From contig WTPW01000757.1 of assembly GCA_009809945.1 (NCBI GenBank), forward strand, positions 72,521 through 136,520: DNA of 64,000 nucleotides, read 5' to 3'. The position numbers and the translations under genes are program-made. The DNA is from Gigaspora margarita. Its lineage: Eukaryota; Glomeromycota; Glomeromycetes; Diversisporales; Gigasporaceae. The notes below the pieces were generated by a model. It saw nothing but the letters and a program-made list of their open reading frames with translations. It was not told where the DNA came from and did no database searches. This document shows, piece after piece, positions 35,500 through 46,758 of this stretch; the first letter of the stretch is position 1; the number at the start of each line of letters is the position of its first letter.

Positions 35500-36500
35500 T
35501 ATCTGAGTTGTTAAGGTTGAATTAGTTTAGCTTTTTGTGAAATTATCGCAATTGCTGGTTATTACAAAAATTTTGCTATGATACAAACATTACTTGATAT
35601 TTTAGTATAGGTTTCGTATTCAAATTATTGTAATTATTATTAGAAAATTCTGTTTTGTAACTTAATCTTCTGATGACACTCTATTTTGGTTAAAGTTAAA
35701 TCAATTTGTATTTGAATTATTGGAAATTCTATGTAATTCATTCTAAATTAGAAATTGAAATCATTCTAATTTATATTGAGTTATTGTAATAAAACTTACT
35801 ATTGTAGTAACCACAGTATGTGGACGAGTTAGTTTACATCGAATTATTGTGGTTTCTCTTTGATTCAGTGTTTCAAGTGAAACTAATTTTCAAATTCAAA
35901 ATGTTTTGCACCGAAGAATTTTAGTTTCGCCCTATAAGCTTGAAACCTCTTAACTAGTTTTGCCCTGCAAATTTGAGTTTGTCTGAAACACTGATATGAT
36001 TAATGTTAAGTTAGTCTGCATTCACATTATTAAAAATTTTTTTATGAATTACTGTCAAAAACTTACTCACTATTTTAGCAATCACATCTGGTAATTTATT
36101 TTAAGTTGGTTTGCATTACAATTATCAAATTATCATAAGTCTTAAAAAATTCTTCTTAAAATTAATTAACTTGCGAACTATTGTCAGAATTATATTATTT
36201 TGGTGTTATTCGTTTTGTCTTTTAAAGACAAAACAAATGTTACAAAAATATAAAAAATTCTATTACCAACTTACTCGATATTTAGTATGTAGTTAGGGGT
36301 TGAGATGATTTTTAATGAAATTACCATGATTTTATTATGAATTACTGCAACAAATTATCTTACAAACTTTCTCACTAATACAGTATGTAGTTAAGGTTGA
36401 ATTAATTTGTATCGAAATAAGAGTTGAAGTGTTAGCTCTGAGAAAGTTTTCTTAACCAAAATTCTTGTAATAAATCGCTTATTGAATTTACCTTTTATCT
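35500..36500 (+). repeat. Diverged satellite-like array, unit about 105-120 bp
   Basis: Recurring order of words: CTTACTCACTATTTTAGTA, GTAGTTAGGGTTGAGTTAG, TTTGTATCGAAATTATTGTG, TTTCTATCATGAATTACTGT, ACAAAAACTTACT. At least seven imperfect units are visible, with one interrupted by the MITE at 35866. Two more units lie at 37075-37310, and an inverse block at about 59450-59640. No coding. Confidence 0.6.
35866..35993. mobile_element. hAT-like MITE (128 bp) in the array
   Basis: Ends CAGTGTTTCA and inverse CAGTGTTTCA, inner GTGAAACT/AAACTC words. Flanks CTTTGATT (35858-35865) and ATATGATT (35994-36001) match 6 of 8, a plausible eroded hAT duplication. Confidence 0.6.
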
Positions 36501-37069
36501 GTAGAGTATTTGTTATTTTAAGTAATGTTGCTAATTTTGACTTCATAACCTGCGTCTTGAATTCCGTTTAGTATAATCTAGTTATAGAAAGAAAGATCAA
36601 ATTAATTACCTTTTACAAAATTATAAATCAATTAAACCTTTAATTACCTGATTTATCGAACAATTAATCTGTTCATTGTTAGATTAATCACCCGCATCAT
36701 CTAATTTCGCCATTGATCAAATGATGATCATTAGTATTACATTAGAACCTTTCATTCTTTGCGACTAGAATAAAGAAGAAGAATTATATAAATGGAATGA
36801 CATTTAACTACTAACAGAAGAAGTATTCAAAAGAAATCTCAGAAATACTTATCCTCATTCGACCACACTACATCAAGACCCTAAAAGAATCTTGAGACCC
36901 AGACCAAATCAACTACGTCCTTTTTGCCTACCAATTAAAGGTTCAAGAGTTTTACACAATTAAAAGGCATTGGTTTGATTAGATAGAGGTGTTGTTGGTG
37001 GTTTTTAGCTATACCCGATGCCCACCACTCTTACAACGTGCATCATATAATGATGAAAGGTGAATTGGT
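36501..37069. other. Gene-free spacer within the array
   Basis: Slightly higher GC and coding-like in places (36820-36960), but I find no frame longer than about 30 codons and no known domain. Confidence 0.35.
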
Positions 37070-37312
37070 ATGTATTAGGATTATCACAATTTCTATCATG
37101 AATTACTATAAAAATCCTGTTACAAACTTTGCATATAATACATTTTAAAGTTGAGATTGCAACGAAATTATTGTGGCTTCTATCAAGAATTACTGTAAAA
37201 AATTCTCATTTAAAACTTGCTCATTATTCTAATTATATGTGGTTAGGGCTGAGTTAGTTCGTGTCAAAATTATTATAGCTTCTATCATGATTTACTGATA
37301 TGTAACTCACTA
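37070..37312 (+). repeat. Satellite-like array, distal units
   Basis: Two more units: AACGAAATTATTGTGGCTTC TATCAAGAATTACTGT and CAAAATTATTATAGCTTCTA TCATGATTTACTG. Confidence 0.6.
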
Positions 37313-37599
37313 ACGCTTGTTATTACGTTGTCCATGTCTCAATCTAATTTCAAAAGATACAAAGTGTGAATGACGAACGGAAGTTATTAATTTTTTAAAT
37401 CTCAAAATACAAAGTGTGCATAACAAATGAAAGTCGTTTTTTTTAATAAAAAATATATATATATTACTAATTCGTGGTAATAGATTAATTACCAATTATG
37501 ACGAAACTATTACGACATTAACATGCAATAATTACAGATTTAAATTGATCATATTTTAAATTTTCACACGGTCTGATTACGGTTTTTGGATATAGCAAA

Positions 37600-38640
37600 T
37601 TAAAAACGGAAAGTGCCAAAAACATTTTATTGGTATCGTGGAAAAACATCGAACATCAATTATGTAACCCTTATTATTGTATTAGGAATAATTAAACAGG
37701 AATAATTTCAAAAAAAGTATCCCATACTATTAGTCAATTACAACATATAAATTAATTACATCATAAATCGGTCATAACTCACATACTTTTGTAATTTATA
37801 CATCATAATTATCGATGACATGTCAGAATCTCGTGACGTCCAGTTTGTAAATCAAACCTGTACCAAAAACGTCAAGCGACATTATTCCTTACCTCGGTTT
37901 GATTTTAAAATCTCCCTTAACCGCATTTACTGAATTTCGTCAAATCAATTCGACAGAAACCCATCACATAGTATAAATTTGTATAATTAACTCCACTATA
38001 CTTAATTATTAAATGTCATAATTCGAACATCATAAATCTATCAATCATGGTAAATGAATTCACTAAAACAACATAACATCATCATCTTAATATTACAAAG
38101 TAAAGTACGTACACAAAATAATACAATCGATCTTTTTTTTCCAAAAAATTTTATCGGTATCAATAACTGATAACAATCGAAAGCTATCAAACGTCGGTCA
38201 CATAAATCCCTTATTAGGAATACAAGGACAAACAGTTTCATATATCGTAATATTTTATTCTTATTTGGGTTTAAAATCAGATCACGCATGCATTAATTAG
38301 CAACAATAAACAGGCATAATTTCAAAAAAAAAAAAGTATCTCATATTTAGTCATAGTCAAGTTACAACATATAAATGTCATTTTTGAAAGTGTATTCACC
38401 GATCACAACATATTTACACACAATCACGAGTATATTCCCACACTATCATTTACATTGCACGTGTCATCATCCCGTGTCGTCAAAATCACCATAACAATTG
38501 CCTGGATTAGAAAAACGATAACCATTACCCACACTAAAAAAGGATTCTTCAAAAATCAGCATAGCGAACAGAAACCATTCCTCACACATTTCATGTTACA
38601 CAAGAAACGTGATCGTACTGGTATAATCTCATGACACCGC
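37600..38640 (+). repeat. Two diverged units of a large repeat, also near 53.6-54.1 kb
   Basis: ACAGGAATAATTTCAAAAAA then GTATCCCATA near 37697 is repeated as ACAGGCATAATTTCAAAAAA then GTATCTCATA near 38310, about 613 bp apart, with matching text between (TTACAACATATAAAT, ATCGGT). The segment at about 38380-38630 also resembles 53570-53700 and 53870-54120 (AACCATTACCCACACTAAAA versus AACCATCATCCAAATTAAAA). Function unknown. Confidence 0.5.
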
Positions 38641-38744
38641 ATTTATGCGGTTTTTGAAAATCAATTTTGATTTTTACCTAATTTATCGTTCATTCATCCT
38701 TTTACGTATATATTTAACAGCTCCTCGACTAGTGAAAAATTTTT

Positions 38745-38845
38745 TTTGAGCGCTAATAGCTAGCGCTGCTCTGCGATGCTCTGCTCTTTAGCTGATTTAA
38801 AGAGCGAGCAAGCGCTAGCACAAGCGCTAGAAAAGAGTATACCTC
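38745..38845. repeat. AGCGCTA-rich hairpin
   Basis: GAGCGCTAATAGCTAGCGCT GCTC on the left and GAGCAAGCGCTAGCACAAGC GCTAG on the right pair around CTCTTTAGCT...TTTAAAGAG. The word AGCGCTAG and its inverse occur several times. Much more GC-rich than the flanks. Confidence 0.7.
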
Positions 38846-40370
38846 CTACAATCGGTTGACATTTGAGAAACCTCAAAATTTCCTAAAAAGTCTATTCAGT
38901 AGAATATCAATTTCCAAAAATAACCGTTAAACCAACAAAATTTAATTCCACCGTCACACCAAGCCCAAACGATTATTTTTAAGCGCTAACAAAATGATGA
39001 ATTTTTTAAAAAAATTGATTAAAGATCAAATTTTGTTTATGAAACTACCTTTCAGGCTTTAACAAAAAAAAATTCCTTGCAAATTTTACTATAACTCTAT
39101 CAAATCCTAACTTCTGGCCCTTACTCTTACCCAATATTAAAAGAATTAAATTATTGCTTTTTTTGATTTACACATTACACCAATGTAGTGGCACAGCACT
39201 ATAGTGCTGCCAAAGTATTTCCTATTTATGGCAGTAATGCATGAAATTTGGTGGTCATGCTAATTTGAAAAGCGTTATAATTTCAAGAATCTGCAATAAT
39301 ATTTTGAGATTCTATACGTATAATAACTTATATACCAAATGTTGTGATATGAAAATTTTTGTGTCTGTATTTATAAATATTTTATTTTTTAATGATCTTA
39401 TGATAGACTTATTAAATTTAAAATGCAACTTATAGTTGAAATACTTATTTAATAGATTTGTTTGACTTAATTGTTCAAATAATTCATTCAGATACTTTAC
39501 TTTTTGAAAGCATAAAGTTTTACTACTGAAAGTTATAAATTTTGATTATTTTACATAAATCTTATATAAGTTGATTGCCAATTCTGCGAAAATATCATTT
39601 ATATTAATGATTATTTAACTTAATATGGATTAAAGGTTGTAATTTGCCTCTAGTAGAAGTGATATCGGCCGATTTGTTTCGACTCCAAAATCAACCAATC
39701 ATGATTGAGGATTATCAAAGAAATTTCGTACTTAAAATTTATTACAGTACGAATTTTAATAAGAACGGCCTTTTAATTAACCTTATGTTTATAATTAAAT
39801 ACGTAGAAAATTATGGTGCTTATATATTTAATTATAAGCCAAATATATGTAAAAAAGGTCATTTTTTAAAATTTTGCTTCCGAGTTTATCCTTGAAGTTG
39901 CCAACCCATCATAAACCCATCGTTCCCCTCCTAAAACACTCGAATATTTCAACAAGTACTTCTTTCTACAGCTTAGCGTAGCTCTTTTATTGAGTTCTAT
40001 TGGTTTTTTAACTTGTCTTGACGTCAAAAAAGCTCTTTTGTTAGTTGTAACAGGTGCTTCAGTTGTTAGGTTTCAACGTCGCTTAGGAGCAAATTTTCAT
40101 GTAACAGCTTATCGAAAAAAGGTCCAAAAAATCAAATCAGCTGATATGGTAGAAGTGTTGATACCAGAATATAGAACAAAATTACTATTAAAAATATGCT
40201 GATAAATTGTTTGGTAATAAAATATTTGTATGTTGATTGGATTGGTTAATGATTGTGTTTTGGTGATAAATCAAATTTTTGTGACATAATGAATAGAATC
40301 AAATCTGCACATATATTCAAATGATGTATAAACCATGCATTCATTGCATTTATGTGTTCCTGGACATAGA
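38846..40370. other. Region without a supportable gene
   Basis: Plus-strand frames of 83 codons (39644-39895) and 70 codons (39990-40202) are the longest. The latter (LDVKKALLLVVTGASVVRFQ) reads rather like coding sequence but matches nothing I know, so it could be a small orphan gene or relic. Confidence 0.35.
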
Positions 40371-40439
40371 ATATCCGGGTTTTTAGATTTCTTGAAATCG
40401 GCGCCAGAAATCTAAAACCATACACATTGAATCAAAGAT

Positions 40440-40800
40440 TTTCTAAATTATCAACTTCAATAAAGTATTTACATACGTACGTACGTGCAAGAATTCTAAA
40501 AACCACAATTACACATTATAAAGACAAAATATAAACAATAGAATTAAATACTTAAATTTATTGAAGTCGATAATTTAATTTTAATGTGTAACTTGATTAT
40601 AGGTTACAGATTACGCCTAGCAGATAATAAAGTAGCGCAATAACATTCATACTTCTTAAATTATCGACTTCAATAAAGTATTTACATACACATTTTATAG
40701 TTGTTAATGATTTAGGATTTCGATAAATGGATTTTGTCTTTATAAGGTATAATTGTGGTTTTTAGATTTCTTGACCGTACGTACGTATGTACGTACAATA
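40440..40800. mobile_element. MITE flanked by ACGT microsatellites (about 300-330 bp)
   Basis: Terminal words CAAGAATTCTAAAAACCACA ATTA and the inverse CAAGAAATCTAAAAACCACA ATTA, then TTATAAAGACAAAAT on both sides. CGTACGTACGTG lies outside the left end and CGTACGTACGTATGTACGTAC outside the right. Inside, AAATTATCGACTTCAATAAA occurs once in each of two directions, and a third copy precedes the element at 40443. No protein. Confidence 0.65.
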
Positions 40801-41366
40801 CCCATAATAAATTCCATTTCACCTGAAAATTGCATACATGGATAGGAGTAACATTTGCGTATGTGCAGGCACAATTTTGTTTCTATAAATAGCGATAGTG
40901 ATTTTTATATTCTTGTACTCATACGGTGCAGGAAACTTAAAAAAAACTTAATCACTTTATATGAAACAACATCAGAAAAAGCTAAATTTAGTCGTGATTA
41001 TTTTAAGTTTCAGCAGTATGCATAGAATAGTACATATTATTCATAGCGTATAATTTTTATGCAAAGAGGCTGAGAATTCTGATATTCATTTTTTTGAGAT
41101 TTACAATTAAAGAAATTCATTTCGGTGTGCTACAGTTTACGCATTATCTTTATAGAATATTGTAATTTTTACATTTCCTACAAAGTACTAATTTGACACC
41201 AATAACAAAATACAAAAACAAATTATTTATCATTATGGTTTGCAGATTTGCAAATTAATACCCGTGCACAACACTGTCGCTATGTATAAAACTAAGAATC
41301 TTCATAAATATGCGCATGCTTATATTTTAACGAAATCAATTTATTATTAGATAATTTACTTTAGAT

Positions 41367-42564
41367 ATGAGCAATGTTTTTATCCCTTACGAAGATATTA
41401 AGTGGACGGAATCAAAGCTTGGTGAAGGATCATCCGGTAAGGTGATTCTCGGTGAATATAAAGGAATTAAAGTTGCAGGTATTTGCTATTATTTCTTTGC
41501 CTTCCGCTTGCAACATAAAAGATCAAAATGCTTTAATATATTTGAATATTTTTATAGTTAAGCAATTTAAAATTGATATAATGAATGAAATTATTTACGA
41601 ACTTAGGAAGCACAAAAAGCTTAAAAATAAAAACATAGTCGAATTTTGTGGGGTAGTGAGATCCCCAAATGACAAAACATTTTTGGTAACAGAATATGTA
41701 GAAAACGGAAATTTGCGCGACTACCTTTCAGAAAATTATCTTGAATGGAGTACAAAAACCCAAATGGCGGTCGATATCGCAGATGGATTATTAGAATGTC
41801 ACAATAATGACATAATACATTCAGATCTAAAGGCTGAAAATATTTTAGTGGATAGAAATATGACGTTAAAGATTGCTGACTTCGGCTTAAGTGTTACTAA
41901 ATTCGAATTGGACATTGGAATTGCTGCTGGGGGTAAATTATAATAATAATAATAATAAGTACATAAAGAAGCCGTTTTCAATTGATCATTTGATTTATTA
42001 GGTGCACTGAAGTGGCGTGCACCTGAACGCTTTGCTGCTTCCGCAAAATTTAGGCAAAAGTATTCAAATAATCCTAAGCTTTCAAATATATTTAATAAAG
42101 AAATGATAAAATTCTATGAAAATCAGCCAATACTCTCAGGTACCTTTTAAAATTTGCGTAAAAGTTAATTTATTTAAATTTTTAGCAAATCTAATTGTTT
42201 ATTTTTTTTTATTTTATCTTGTTTATTTTACAGATATTTATAGTTATGGATTGGTTGTATGGGAAATTGCTACGAACGGCAGCACGTAATTTTAACTTAT
42301 TTATTTAAGTTTAAACGCGTTTTAATATGACTAAAGTTATTCTTTTTCATATATAGGCTTTATCCTGACATTTATGAAGAGGATCTTATAGAAGCTAAAT
42401 CTAATGAATATGTTAGTGATTTAATCGATATTCTTGAACAAAATGATACTCCAGGTCCATTAAGGCGCGTAGTCAAAGAATGCTGTAGGTTTAGTCCTGT
42501 AAAACGTATGGCTTTAGAGCAAGTTGTGATTGAACTTCCAAACTATCTTCACAATAAAAAATAA
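41367..42564 (+). CDS. TKL-like protein kinase, five exons, 294 aa
   Basis: A complete ATP-dependent protein kinase gene, presumably cytosolic signalling (no signal peptide or membrane segment). Exons 41367-41478, 41558-41932, 42002-42139, 42234-42285 and 42357-42564 join with GT-AG sites and in phase to 885 nt. Landmarks: glycine loop LGEGSSGKV (18-26); VAVK with catalytic Lys39, formed only after splicing; helix-C Glu48 or Glu52; HSDLKAEN at 125-132, where Ser replaces the Arg of HRD; DFG at 145-147; WRAPE at 167-171; DIYSYG from Asp209; a terminal CRFSPVKRM region with the subdomain XI Arg. The APE-to-subdomain-IX stretch is about 25 residues longer than usual. No Sel1 or other domain follows. 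The introns are 68-94 nt. The tyrosine-kinase-like style matches the kinase families expanded in arbuscular mycorrhizal fungi; the exact substrate is unknown. The start follows an in-frame-stop-rich upstream region. Confidence 0.93.
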
Positions 42565-44500
42565 GTGGCTGCGCAAAATAGTTGCCCGAACCTAGGAACG
42601 AAGAATATGTTGTATATTCATTGGATTATTAACGACAATATGTTTATTTTCGGTTTTTCTGGTTATTTATAAAATTGTTTAGGTTGATCTTAACCGTAAC
42701 GTTAAATTTATGAATTTTGGTTTGTCAATTAATATTTTGGTGTATCCTTTTGAATCTCCACCTTGTCCATTTTATTCATAAAGGAAGTTGTTTATTATTC
42801 TAGTACTGTTCCTCAAAATTTTTTATCGACTTCATGTTGTATTTATAGAAAGAAAACATGTAGGGTTTTGCATTTTTTGAAATAAATATATACCTTTTTT
42901 CCTTTTCTTTTGTAACTATTAAGGTGGGAAAGCGTATACGTCAGACCGATTTAACTCTAATAATTATTTGGCGATAAGTTTCTGATTACTCGAATAAAGG
43001 TCTCTTCAGCACTACACTAGCTTACTTCCTTTATTATTCTTAAGTAAAATCGAAGGGAATTTCTCTACATATATCCCTCTTTATTGAAGCCAAATTCATT
43101 CTTGTATATACATTTGAATTTAATATACGACATGTTAAAGTGCTGTTTGGCACGTTAACGTGTTGTTTAACACGCTACGTGCTATTCAACGATGGTACTA
43201 CTAAGCCTAACACGTTGACGTGCTATAGAATGTTTATAATCTGTGCCCTTAACACTAACACGTTAATGTGTTATGAAGATTTTACGAATAAGGTAGCTGT
43301 GCGACGTTGTCACACGAAATCACGACCGTAAATTTATGAGTAAACTCGATTAGATGATTCGAGCACTTTTATGGTTTGATGAAATTATGGGTAAAGTTCG
43401 GAATCGGTTTATTTTTCTTATGCTGAAATAATTTTAATTAACATTATCCTAAGAAAGTCAACCCTGGTTAAAATCTTAACAAGAAACGCATCGTCAAATG
43501 CAGTGAGCTATATAATTTTTGTGTATCAAAATATTAGGATTGATTTTAGTGTACTGTCGGCCCTCCCCAAACCGATCCTGTCAAAACCGATATCCTGCCA
43601 TAATCAGTTAAAAATCGATCCACCAGGTCCGTTCCTTAATTCATACCCGACATCCTGCCATTTCTGATATCCGAAGATTAGAAAAATACCAAAAACGCAC
43701 ATTTTGTTCGACAAAATGCCGTGCAGTGATTGCTGTTTATTCATGATTTTATTGGATAATGTGTCAAACGTGATCATCAAAGCGTGTGAAAAGCTACATA
43801 AGTGTGACGCGACGCAGGACCAGTACAAACATGCGACAAGTTCATGTAAAATAATATTTGTCAATAATTTGTTAAATTACCTGTTTAACGGTTTAACTTT
43901 TTACCTGTATCACATATCATAAAAAAATTTTCAAGAACACAATTAATTTTTTTCAAAATTTTATATTTTTATAGATTAAAATATGCTTTTTCTAAATATA
44001 TAAATTTTAATAAACAAATTATTTTAAAAAAGTATACTTGTATATATCATAAAGCTTGCTGCGGTAGCCTCAAATTTGCTGGGGTTACACAAAATCGTTA
44101 ATTTTGATTGGCTAGAACATATGATCATCATATGATTTTTGTAAACAAAAAATCAATACCCAATCTCTAACTACATATTTCTCAGTGAAAATCTAACCAA
44201 TATTAATGATTTTACTACCATTAGAATCACAAATACCTATTCTACAACTTCTAAAATAAATCTTAAAATAACTTACTTAAAAAAATTTTCTTTAATTTTA
44301 AAAAGAAAAATTTTTGCCATCAAGATCATATGAAAATAATCAATGTATCCTCTACCCTTAATAAAAATTAATTTTTTTATAAAATATTTTTAATATTTTA
44401 TAATAATTTATAATAAAATTAAATTTTTAATAAACTAAAAATTTTTATTAAAAAATTTAATTAATATTAAAGTTTTGAATTAATTTATAATTATTAAAGT
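42565..44500. other. Gene-free region downstream of the kinase
   Basis: 42565-42900 may hold the kinase 3' UTR (AATAAATATATACC at about 42881). CACGTTAACGTG and relatives recur at 43140-43275. Around 43560-43690 GC-richer words (ACCGATATCCTGCCAT, CCCGACATCCTGCCATTTC) look like an eroded repeat. Open frames of 63-86 codons have no domain. Confidence 0.4.
43135..43280. repeat. AACACGTTAACGTGTT-like dispersed palindromes
   Basis: Five to six instances of CACGTTAACGTG, AACACGCTACGTGC, AACACGTTGACGTGC and AACACGTTAATGTGTTA within 140 bp. Each is a near-palindrome with a 12-16 bp core. The function is unknown; possible operator-like or short hairpin units. Confidence 0.6.
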
Positions 44501-44511
44501 TTTTTTTTTAT

Positions 44512-45412
44512 GTTAAAGTTTCTGCTCTGGGAAAAGACTTTTATTTAAGTAAATCAGACCACGACTGCCTCCAGGGGCACCCAGACATTTGTTACATAGA
44601 TGAGAGTATGACTAGCCACATGTACAACTTTTGGTTGTCTAATTTAAGTAGTTCATCTGAAGGTTCTACACTAGTTGCCATACCTGCAACCCAACTAGGG
44701 GGTTACCTATTTAAACCCTCTGGTCTCTGCTCCTCCTGCTAGTTCTTCTTGTATTACCAGTACAGTCTTCTATTATATAAGTCAGTCAAGACCAGTTCCA
44801 GATGTATTGCAAAATCCCCTTAGGACTAGTTTATTCTCATAGAACACTTGGTAGAACAGTTCCTGTCCCACACAGGTATTACCTATGCTTTGGTAACTTT
44901 TTACCATTACCTACTTCTGGCTTTACAAGGTTTGCTCCGAACTCAGCACCCACCTCTACCATCCTACTAGTCCTTATACCAGATCTACAAACTTCCAACC
45001 CAGTTAGCCCAAAAGGGTCAATATAGCTTTCTTCTTTTTGTACCTACTGCCAGAACATAGGTCCTTTTTCTCTGGTGTGACTCCAACAGCAGGTTGGTGG
45101 ACCCCCTCCTTGAGAGTCTTGTCATCCAATTCTCCAGCTCCAGTTTCTGATATTCAGCTTTGGTAGTACTACCAAAAACCTTTGCTACCTCCCTACTCGG
45201 AACTTGCCAAATGGGGTTCCATTTCTCTAGTTCCTTGGATTTTGTGTGCTAAAGCTCCTATTCATAGATGGTGTACCAGGCAACGATTGACAAGAAACAT
45301 ATACCAGAACACAGGCCTATTTTTCAAAGCATCACCAGTGGGATTTTAACCCTAGACCTGCCACTTAGGGGGACAACTTACCAACTTCTCTAAGTTGCTA
45401 CACCCTTATTAT
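44512..45412 (-). mobile_element. tRNA-derived SINE, copy C
   Basis: The head at 45412 on the minus strand reads GGTGTAGCAACTTAGAGAAG TTGGTAAG (A-box region) and later GGGTTAAAATCCCACTGG (B box with two changes). The body follows copy B closely near the 3' end (ACTAGCCACATGT, TAAGTAG, GGTTCTACACTAG, CTGCAACCCAACTA). The T-run at 44500-44511 is the tail. A target duplication is not certain. A 74-codon frame here is not a gene. Confidence 0.78.
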
Positions 45413-45443
45413 AAAAGTATTTTATTAAGATAATAGTTTTAAA

Positions 45444-45622
45444 AGGACCCCGAAATATACATAGATAGGTTAGATTAATTGTAGGGTTACTAAAAAAGAA
45501 AAGATTTGCAAAAAAACTTCAAAAATAAGCAAAAAATTACTATAAATAGAAATAATCTGCTTAAAAAACCTCAAAAATAAGCAAACTCATACCTGACCTA
45601 TCTATGTATATTTCAGGGTCCT
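45444..45622. mobile_element. hAT-type MITE (179 bp)
   Basis: Ends AGGACCCCGAAATATACATA then GATAGGT, inverse AGGACCCTGAAATATACATA then GATAGGT, one mismatch in 27. Perfect 8-bp duplication GTTTTAAA at 45436-45443 and 45623-45630. Two AAAAATAAGCAAA words inside. It lies directly beside SINE copy C. A decayed copy is at 22836. Confidence 0.87.
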
Positions 45623-45845
45623 GTTTTAAATTTTAAATTGAAATTTGTAGAACTAGCTTTTCTAATTCTAATAAAATTATTAAATTTGACCAAAAACTCA
45701 CTAAAATACTAAGATTTTTATAGTTAGTATATATATACATATATATATATAATCTGTAAATTATAAAAATATATAAATTATAAAAACTAAAATTTACGCA
45801 GAGGACCAAGTTTATGACAGCTAGACCCAATGTACAGGGCAGGCT

Positions 45846-46665
45846 ATGGAATCCTTTGCAGCTATAAGAACTGAGCTTAAAACGGCAAGCATTTCTATAG
45901 AAGACAACTGCAATACTTCAGATATCATATCTTCATCTCCTTCTGAAGTACAACTCTCTTTTAATACCTTTTTACTATTAACTAATACTGACTCTAACAA
46001 CTATCTAATATTAGAAATTTATGATGAATCTCTACTCATGAAAGATTTTGATAATGAAAAAATTGAAATACCTACAAACTCCTTAAATGACGGCTATAAC
46101 AACCCTAATTTAAGCTCTCTTGAAATATATGACCCAACAGCAAGTTACAATAAATTTCTCTATTATTACAGACTACAAACTCTACCTTCTTCACTATAGG
46201 CTCTTTTTTGGAATATATACTAGAATATTATCCTATGTTTTTTTTAACCCAATATATTAAAATCTCCATCAAACCACATCCTCAAATTGATCTTTTTTTT
46301 ACAGAAGCACATATTTACCTTCCATATAAAAACTTAGCACCAGGTCATTTTATATTTCCACCCTTTGAAGAGCTATCAACCTTCTACAATATAGAGCTTA
46401 AATCACTTAATAATAATTTCAAATACCAATCTTTACTGATAATCTTTTTTTCTTAACACCCAACTCACAACTTTTTAATACCATTACAACTCCAATAACC
46501 AATATTCAAACAGCTATACTATTACCTAATACCAGCTTAGAAATTCCTAACTCTTTCTACCCTATTGAGGAATTATGCTATAACAAATTTCTAAAAAAGT
46601 ATAACCTTCCACTACTTCCACTCTCTCAAATACTTAAATCCTTTACCCAACATTTACTTTAAACT
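45846..46665 (+). pseudogene. LINE ORF1-like relic
   Basis: Starts with MESFAAIRTELKT 51 bp inside the element. The first frame runs 117 codons (Ser/Asn/Asp-rich, EIYDESLLMKDF), then shifts to a second frame at 46208 (NIELKSLNNNFKYQ) and a third at about 46470 (IEELCYNKFLKKYNLPLLP). No RNA-binding motif is certain. ORF1 proteins of LINEs package the RNA; assignment here rests on position. Confidence 0.5.
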
Positions 46666-46758
46666 TCTTTTTCCTATCCATATAAAATCTCTATCAATAT
46701 AACAACTCTAGAAACACATATATATCTTAATATTCAGGATACTATCCTTTCTAACCAT

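Noticed and set aside
39990..40202. 70-codon frame as a small gene
   Set aside because: Somewhat coding-like, but without homologue, intron evidence or conserved copy I cannot support it.
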